Part shown: positions 5,652-8,956 of the stretch, piece by piece | Layout: each line of letters opens with the position of its first letter | Position numbering within the stretch: the first letter of the stretch is position 1 | DNA from: Bacillota bacterium | GTDB lineage: Bacteria; Bacillota; Sulfobacillia; Sulfobacillales; Sulfobacillaceae | Assembly (NCBI GenBank): GCA_023381095.1 | Contig: JAMCTO010000250.1 | Span: forward strand, 1-8,956 | Direction: 5' to 3' | Length of the DNA stretch: 8,956 nucleotides | The notes under the pieces: model-generated | The model's database searches: none | The model's input: the letters and a program-made list of their open reading frames with translations, nothing else | Told to the model about the DNA's origin: nothing | Translations under genes and position numbers: made by a program

Positions 5652-7299
5652 CCTCGACCTCCTGCGCCAGCAACTGTCGTGCATGTTCCAACGCAACTGA
5701 GTCTGGGTCCCCGCTGAGCATGCGAGCTACTTCCTCAGGCCGCCGTGCTCTATCCAAACTTGTCACACAGGATTCTGCCATCGCGTTCTTGACCACCTTG
5801 AAGACTTTGATATGTGTTTTGGCACGAGCCGCTACCGTCGGTTGATGGCTCACCGCAACCACTTGCCGTGTATGCCCTAGCCGTGACAGCAATTGTCCCA
5901 CTCGTTGCGCACTGATACCACCAAGGCCTGTGTCCAATTCGTCTAGCACCAGCGTTGCTGTACTGGCTCGGCCTTCCACTACCGCCATAGCCAGCGCTAC
6001 ACGGGACAACTCCCCGCCCGACGCCACTTTTGCCAAAGGCCGCCGCTCTTGGCCGGGATTTGCGGCAAACTGGCACTCAACCATATCCAATCCGGTTGCC
6101 CGTGGCGATGCCGGTGATACCACAAAATTGACTACCGCACCCAGCATCTCCATCTGGCTTAAAAGTTGTTCCACTTCACTGCCCACGGATTTGCCCAAGG
6201 TTTGCCGTTGAAGCGACAACTGCTGGGCTAACTGCCGATATTCTTGGGATCGTACCTCCACAATTTGCGTCCATTGATTGAGCTCCCAGCTTATATTGTC
6301 CACTTCAGCTAAACGTTTGGCGGAAGCATTATACAATTCCAGCACATCACTAAGCTGTGGTCCGTATTTTCTTTTAATTCGGGCCAGGAGATCTGCCCGA
6401 TGTTCAATTTTTTCGAGATGTGCTGGGTCCAAATTTAAGTTTTGATACCATTCACTGAGGGACCATTGGACTTCGCTGAGCAAAACAGATACTTGATCCA
6501 ACATCTGGGACGAGGATTCCAATTGCGGGTCCATTCGCATTAAACCATCCAACGTCCGCATAACATGAGCAATCCCGGGGATAACGCCAGTGTCGTCTTG
6601 ATTGAGGTAGCGGTCAATCGTTTGATATCCTTCTACTAAGCGCTGGCCCTGCCGTAGCCTTCCCAGTTCCTCGTTTAAACTCTCATCTTCATGGGGTTGG
6701 ATTTGTGCACCGCCTATCTCGTCTACCAATGCGCGCAATCTGTCCCATTCCTCGGAATTCCCGGCATTTCGTTGAATGGTTGCCAATGTGTCCTCTGCGT
6801 TCCGCCACTCGCGATAGGCTTGGGCTACCTCTTGGGCTAGCTGTTCTAAATTTCCAATGCGGTCAAACCAAGACAAGAGGATGTCAGGATCTGCTACTTT
6901 GAGTGATTGATGTTGAGCGGTAATCTCCACTAAGTGCAACGCGACCCGACGCACGGCTTGCGCGGGGACGATTTGCCCCTGTATCCGGTACACGCTGCGT
7001 CCATCCCGACCCAGTTCACGCTGCAGGATTAACCACTCATCAGGCTCAATACCATAGCCTTCCAGCAACAGCCATAAAGGATGGCCCATTTCCACTCCGA
7101 ACGAAGTCCGCACTCGCACAAAATCGTCAAATGGCCCTGCCGGATCCGAAATCCGCCCCCCGAACACAAACCCGATGGCGTTTAGCAACAAGGATTTCCC
7201 TGCACCAGACTCTCCGGTGATGGTGTTAAATCCCGGGCCAAATTCAACCGTTGCGCTGCGGATTAGCCCAAGATTCTCCACCGTCAGTTCCTTAATCAT
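5644..7299 (-). CDS. recN: RecN, SMC-like DNA double-strand-break repair ATPase
   Basis: RecN is a cytoplasmic SMC-like ATPase recruited early to double-strand breaks, where it gathers and tethers DNA ends for RecA-dependent repair. The 551-residue protein is slightly shorter than B. subtilis RecN (576). The ATPase head halves lie at both ends: Walker A GESGAGKS (29-36), ITAQHQS (126-132), ABC signature ASGGELSR (426-433), Walker B VLDELDTGLGG (451-461, E454 catalytic) and the switch histidine H485 in AVSHQ. Between them are helical, coiled-coil-prone arms (about 145-220 and 295-390). ATG 7297-7299 is chosen because MIKELTVENLGL is the canonical beginning and AAAGGCGGG precedes it. The end overlaps the DUF212 gene by 8 nt. 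I see no LexA-type operator in the 62-nt gap after argR, so it appears to be expressed with the operon. Confidence 0.98.
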   Translation of the reverse strand: MIKELTVENLGLIRSATVEFGPGFNTITGESGAGKSLLLNAIGFVFGGRISDPAGPFDDFVRVRTSFGVEMGHPLWLLLEGYGIEPDEWLILQRELGRDGRSVYRIQGQIVPAQAVRRVALHLVEITAQHQSLKVADPDILLSWFDRIGNLEQLAQEVAQAYREWRNAEDTLATIQRNAGNSEEWDRLRALVDEIGGAQIQPHEDESLNEELGRLRQGQRLVEGYQTIDRYLNQDDTGVIPGIAHVMRTLDGLMRMDPQLESSSQMLDQVSVLLSEVQWSLSEWYQNLNLDPAHLEKIEHRADLLARIKRKYGPQLSDVLELYNASAKRLAEVDNISWELNQWTQIVEVRSQEYRQLAQQLSLQRQTLGKSVGSEVEQLLSQMEMLGAVVNFVVSPASPRATGLDMVECQFAANPGQERRPLAKVASGGELSRVALAMAVVEGRASTATLVLDELDTGLGGISAQRVGQLLSRLGHTRQVVAVSHQPTVAARAKTHIKVFKVVKNAMAESCVTSLDRARRPEEVARMLSGDPDSVALEHARQLLAQEVEGA

Positions 7300-7361
7300 A
7301 GTCCCGCCTTTCTCAGGATGGCATTTGTCCACACAACTGGATCCCCAATGCCTTATCCCCG

Positions 7362-7817
7362 CTACCGCAAGTCCTCCAAACGTTGGGCTAAAACCGGTGC
7401 GTCCTGGGTGCTGCGCGCCACCACCAGCACGGTGTTTTCCCCGGCCAGTGTTCCTGCCACCTCAGGCCAGTCTAATCCATCAATGGCTTCAGATACCACG
7501 TTGGCTCCGGCTGGCAAGGTCTTCACCACAACCAAGTTTTCACTCACGACATAACTTACCAGCACCTCCCGCAGCAGCCGGGTTAAACGATCTCGGGAAC
7601 CCGCTAAAGCCGAATAGTCGGGCAATGCATAGCGATGACGATCCTCGTAAGGCACTTTCAACAAACCGAGTTCCTTGATATCGCGGGAAATTGTTGCTTG
7701 CGTCGTCGGCATTCCCCTTAACGATAGCAACTCTGACAACTCCTCTTGTGTCTCTACGGCATGGGCTCGAATAATCTCTTGAATCAATGCCTGTCGAGAC
7801 CGCTTGTCCTGATGCAT
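7362..7817 (-). CDS. argR: ArgR/AhrC arginine-responsive repressor
   Basis: ArgR is a hexameric transcription factor that binds ARG boxes with arginine as corepressor, repressing arginine synthesis and often activating catabolism. The 151-residue protein has the expected length (AhrC 149). The N-terminal winged helix (about 1-68) contains the recognition segment TTQATISRDIKELGL (38-52). The C-terminal oligomerisation and arginine-binding domain contains TLPAGANVVSEAIDGL (100-115) and GTLAGENTVLVVAR (122-135). The usual acidic pair GDD of this last motif is GEN here (E127, N128), which may alter arginine contacts. ATG 7815-7817 has AAAGGA nine bases upstream, and nadK ends only 1 nt before it. 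This recN-linked location is the standard one in Firmicutes. No arginine biosynthesis gene or clear ARG box lies in the window, so targets are elsewhere. Confidence 0.97.
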   Translation of the reverse strand: MHQDKRSRQALIQEIIRAHAVETQEELSELLSLRGMPTTQATISRDIKELGLLKVPYEDRHRYALPDYSALAGSRDRLTRLLREVLVSYVVSENLVVVKTLPAGANVVSEAIDGLDWPEVAGTLAGENTVLVVARSTQDAPVLAQRLEDLR

Positions 7818-7818
7818 T

Positions 7819-8673
7819 CTAATGTCCTTTCCTCCAGCCGCGCAATACATGAAAGAAGCTCCAACCCGGGCGCCGTATCAGCCGAATTGTAATGGGACTG
7901 GTTTCCACCACAACTTCGTCCCCGTCCTCCAATGGGTGTCCTTCTTGTCCATCAATTGTAACCAATGTATCACGATGGATGGTTCGAATTCGAATTTTAA
8001 TTTGATGGCTGCCGTCAATTACGATGGACCGGTCAAAGAATGAATGGGGACAGATGGGGGTAATGACCATATTGCTTAAATCGGGCGCCAAAATCGGGCC
8101 TCCAGCCGATAATGAATACGCCGTCGATCCGGTGGGAGTGGCAACAATCAGCCCATCAGCGGGGTAGGTAGTCACATAGGCGTCATCAACAAAAGTTTCC
8201 AGGTTTATCAGCCGAGCAAAAGGTCCCTTGGCCACGACCACGTCGTTCATAGCGTCAAATCGGGCTAATTGCTGCCCATCGCGCAACACACTGGCTGAGA
8301 GTAAATGACGCTCATCCATGGTGTATTCTCCTTGAAGCAATGAAGACAAGGCCAAAAGCAAATCCGGCACCTCAACCTCAGTTAAAAACCCCAAATGACC
8401 CAAATTGACACCGAGAATCGGGCGTTCCAAAAAAGCTAAATCCTTGGCGGCTCTCAACAATGTGCCATCTCCGCCCAATACTACAATCCAGTCAATGCTT
8501 TCGGCCGTCAAATCCTGGGTGTCCAGCGCATATTCGGAGAAACCTAAGGTGTCAGCCAAATCCTTGGGGATTCGCATCATGACCCGATGCTGGCTAAACC
8601 ATCGGGCCATTTGACCAATTATCCCCCGCACCTGGTCTTTTTCCGGATTCGGCCACACCAATGCCTGCTTCAC
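7819..8673 (-). CDS. nadK: NAD kinase
   Basis: NadK phosphorylates NAD+ at the 2' position of the adenosine ribose to make NADP+, using ATP or polyphosphate. The 284-residue protein carries the family hallmarks: GGDGT (67-71, D69 catalytic), NLGHLGFL (90-97), an MND motif (NE in many homologues) followed by VVVAKG, the glycine-rich TPTGSTAYSLSAGGPI near 179-194, and DGQ in TIDGQEGHPL. The start is GTG 8671-8673, which overlaps the tlyA stop as GTGA and has AGGAGG seven bases upstream. The GTG two codons earlier sits only one base from that ribosome-binding site. The tlyA-nadK-argR-recN arrangement is typical of Firmicutes, although B. subtilis has its nadK genes elsewhere. The NxE to NxD-like change is conservative, so activity is expected. 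Confidence 0.97.
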   Translation of the reverse strand: MKQALVWPNPEKDQVRGIIGQMARWFSQHRVMMRIPKDLADTLGFSEYALDTQDLTAESIDWIVVLGGDGTLLRAAKDLAFLERPILGVNLGHLGFLTEVEVPDLLLALSSLLQGEYTMDERHLLSASVLRDGQQLARFDAMNDVVVAKGPFARLINLETFVDDAYVTTYPADGLIVATPTGSTAYSLSAGGPILAPDLSNMVITPICPHSFFDRSIVIDGSHQIKIRIRTIHRDTLVTIDGQEGHPLEDGDEVVVETSPITIRLIRRPGWSFFHVLRGWRKGH

Positions 8674-8956
8674 TCCCACTCCTCCTGCCAGGCCTCCTCA
8701 ACCACCGCATCAATCATGATATCCTGCGGTACTCCAGCCAGCGACAAATATGCCAGAAATTCAATATTCCCCTCAGGCCCCCTTATCGGTGAGGGCATCA
8801 GTCCTCGAACAGCATATCCCAAATTCTGGGTCGATTGCAAAAACCTTGCCAATACCATCCGATGAATTTCTGGATCGCGCACCACGCCATGTTTGCCAAG
8901 GTTCTCAGGCCCCGCCTCAAACTGAGGTTTCACCAGCACTATCACCGTTCCCAAGT
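8670..8956 (-). CDS. tlyA: TlyA-family rRNA methyltransferase, C-terminal part
   Basis: This is the end of a TlyA/YqxC-type RNA methyltransferase, which uses S-adenosylmethionine to 2'-O-methylate rRNA (in mycobacteria 16S C1409 and 23S C1920). Only the last 95 or so codons lie in the window. The N-terminal S4 RNA-binding domain and SAM-binding site are beyond the right edge. The visible part has the diagnostic VLVKPQFEAG, HGVVRDPEIHR and PSPIRGPEGNIEFLAYL of the FtsJ-like fold. The tail after NIEFLAYL is about 28 residues, ending EEAWQEEWE. The frame is open to the edge, so the gene is truncated by the window, not broken. In other Firmicutes dxs and ispA usually lie upstream. It is translationally coupled to nadK through a 4-nt stop/start overlap. 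Confidence 0.96.
   Translation of the reverse strand, partial: LGTVIVLVKPQFEAGPENLGKHGVVRDPEIHRMVLARFLQSTQNLGYAVRGLMPSPIRGPEGNIEFLAYLSLAGVPQDIMIDAVVEEAWQEEWE

Noticed and set aside
7175..7678. 167-codon plus-strand ORF opposite recN and argR
   Set aside because: It is entirely antisense to two certain genes and Pro/Ala/Ser-rich without a motif, a typical mirror frame.
1..8956. Mobile elements, CRISPR arrays, tRNA or rRNA genes
   Set aside because: No transposase or integrase, no direct-repeat array and no tRNA-like cloverleaf were found. Almost the entire window is accounted for by the minus-strand genes.

Overview
This window is a minus-strand stretch of a spore-forming Gram-positive (Firmicutes/Bacillota) chromosome. 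It reads, in transcription order from the right edge, tlyA - nadK - argR - recN - DUF212 membrane protein - GT28-type glycolipid glycosyltransferase - spoIVB - small membrane protein - spo0A - leucine dehydrogenase - unknown partial gene. The tlyA/argR/recN/spoIVB/spo0A order is the classic neighbourhood known from Bacillus and the Clostridia. A branched-chain amino-acid dehydrogenase near spo0A also recalls Bacillus. Base composition is roughly balanced, and the two extra lipid-type genes and the small membrane gene are absent from the B. subtilis locus. I therefore favour a non-Bacillus endospore former (a Sulfobacillus- or Moorella-like lineage is possible), but the sequence alone does not settle this.

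Region 4156-8956 looks like one tightly packed operon. tlyA and nadK overlap by 4 nt (GTGA), nadK and argR are 1 nt apart, argR and recN 62 nt apart, recN and the DUF212 gene overlap by 8 nt, and DUF212 and the glycosyltransferase are 11 nt apart. The operon ends at a strong intrinsic terminator (4057-4093). It couples rRNA methylation, NADP synthesis, arginine regulation and DNA repair to two membrane or lipid functions.

Region 2230-4056 is the sporulation section. spoIVB is preceded by its own leader and a 10-nt perfect Shine-Dalgarno. Between spoIVB and spo0A lies a 72-codon gene for a Trp-rich single-span membrane protein. A near-consensus sigma-H promoter sits just upstream of it, with two Spo0A-box matches nearby. 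This suggests a small-gene/spo0A transcription unit induced at the onset of sporulation. spo0A ends with an intrinsic terminator (1394-1423).

Region 1-1393 carries a monocistronic leucine dehydrogenase gene flanked by terminators. Its ribosome-binding site appears to be brought into register by a small hairpin. After a third terminator a new gene begins at 83 and runs off the left edge. There are no mobile elements, CRISPR arrays, tRNA or rRNA genes that I can see. No gap without a gene exceeds 300 bases.
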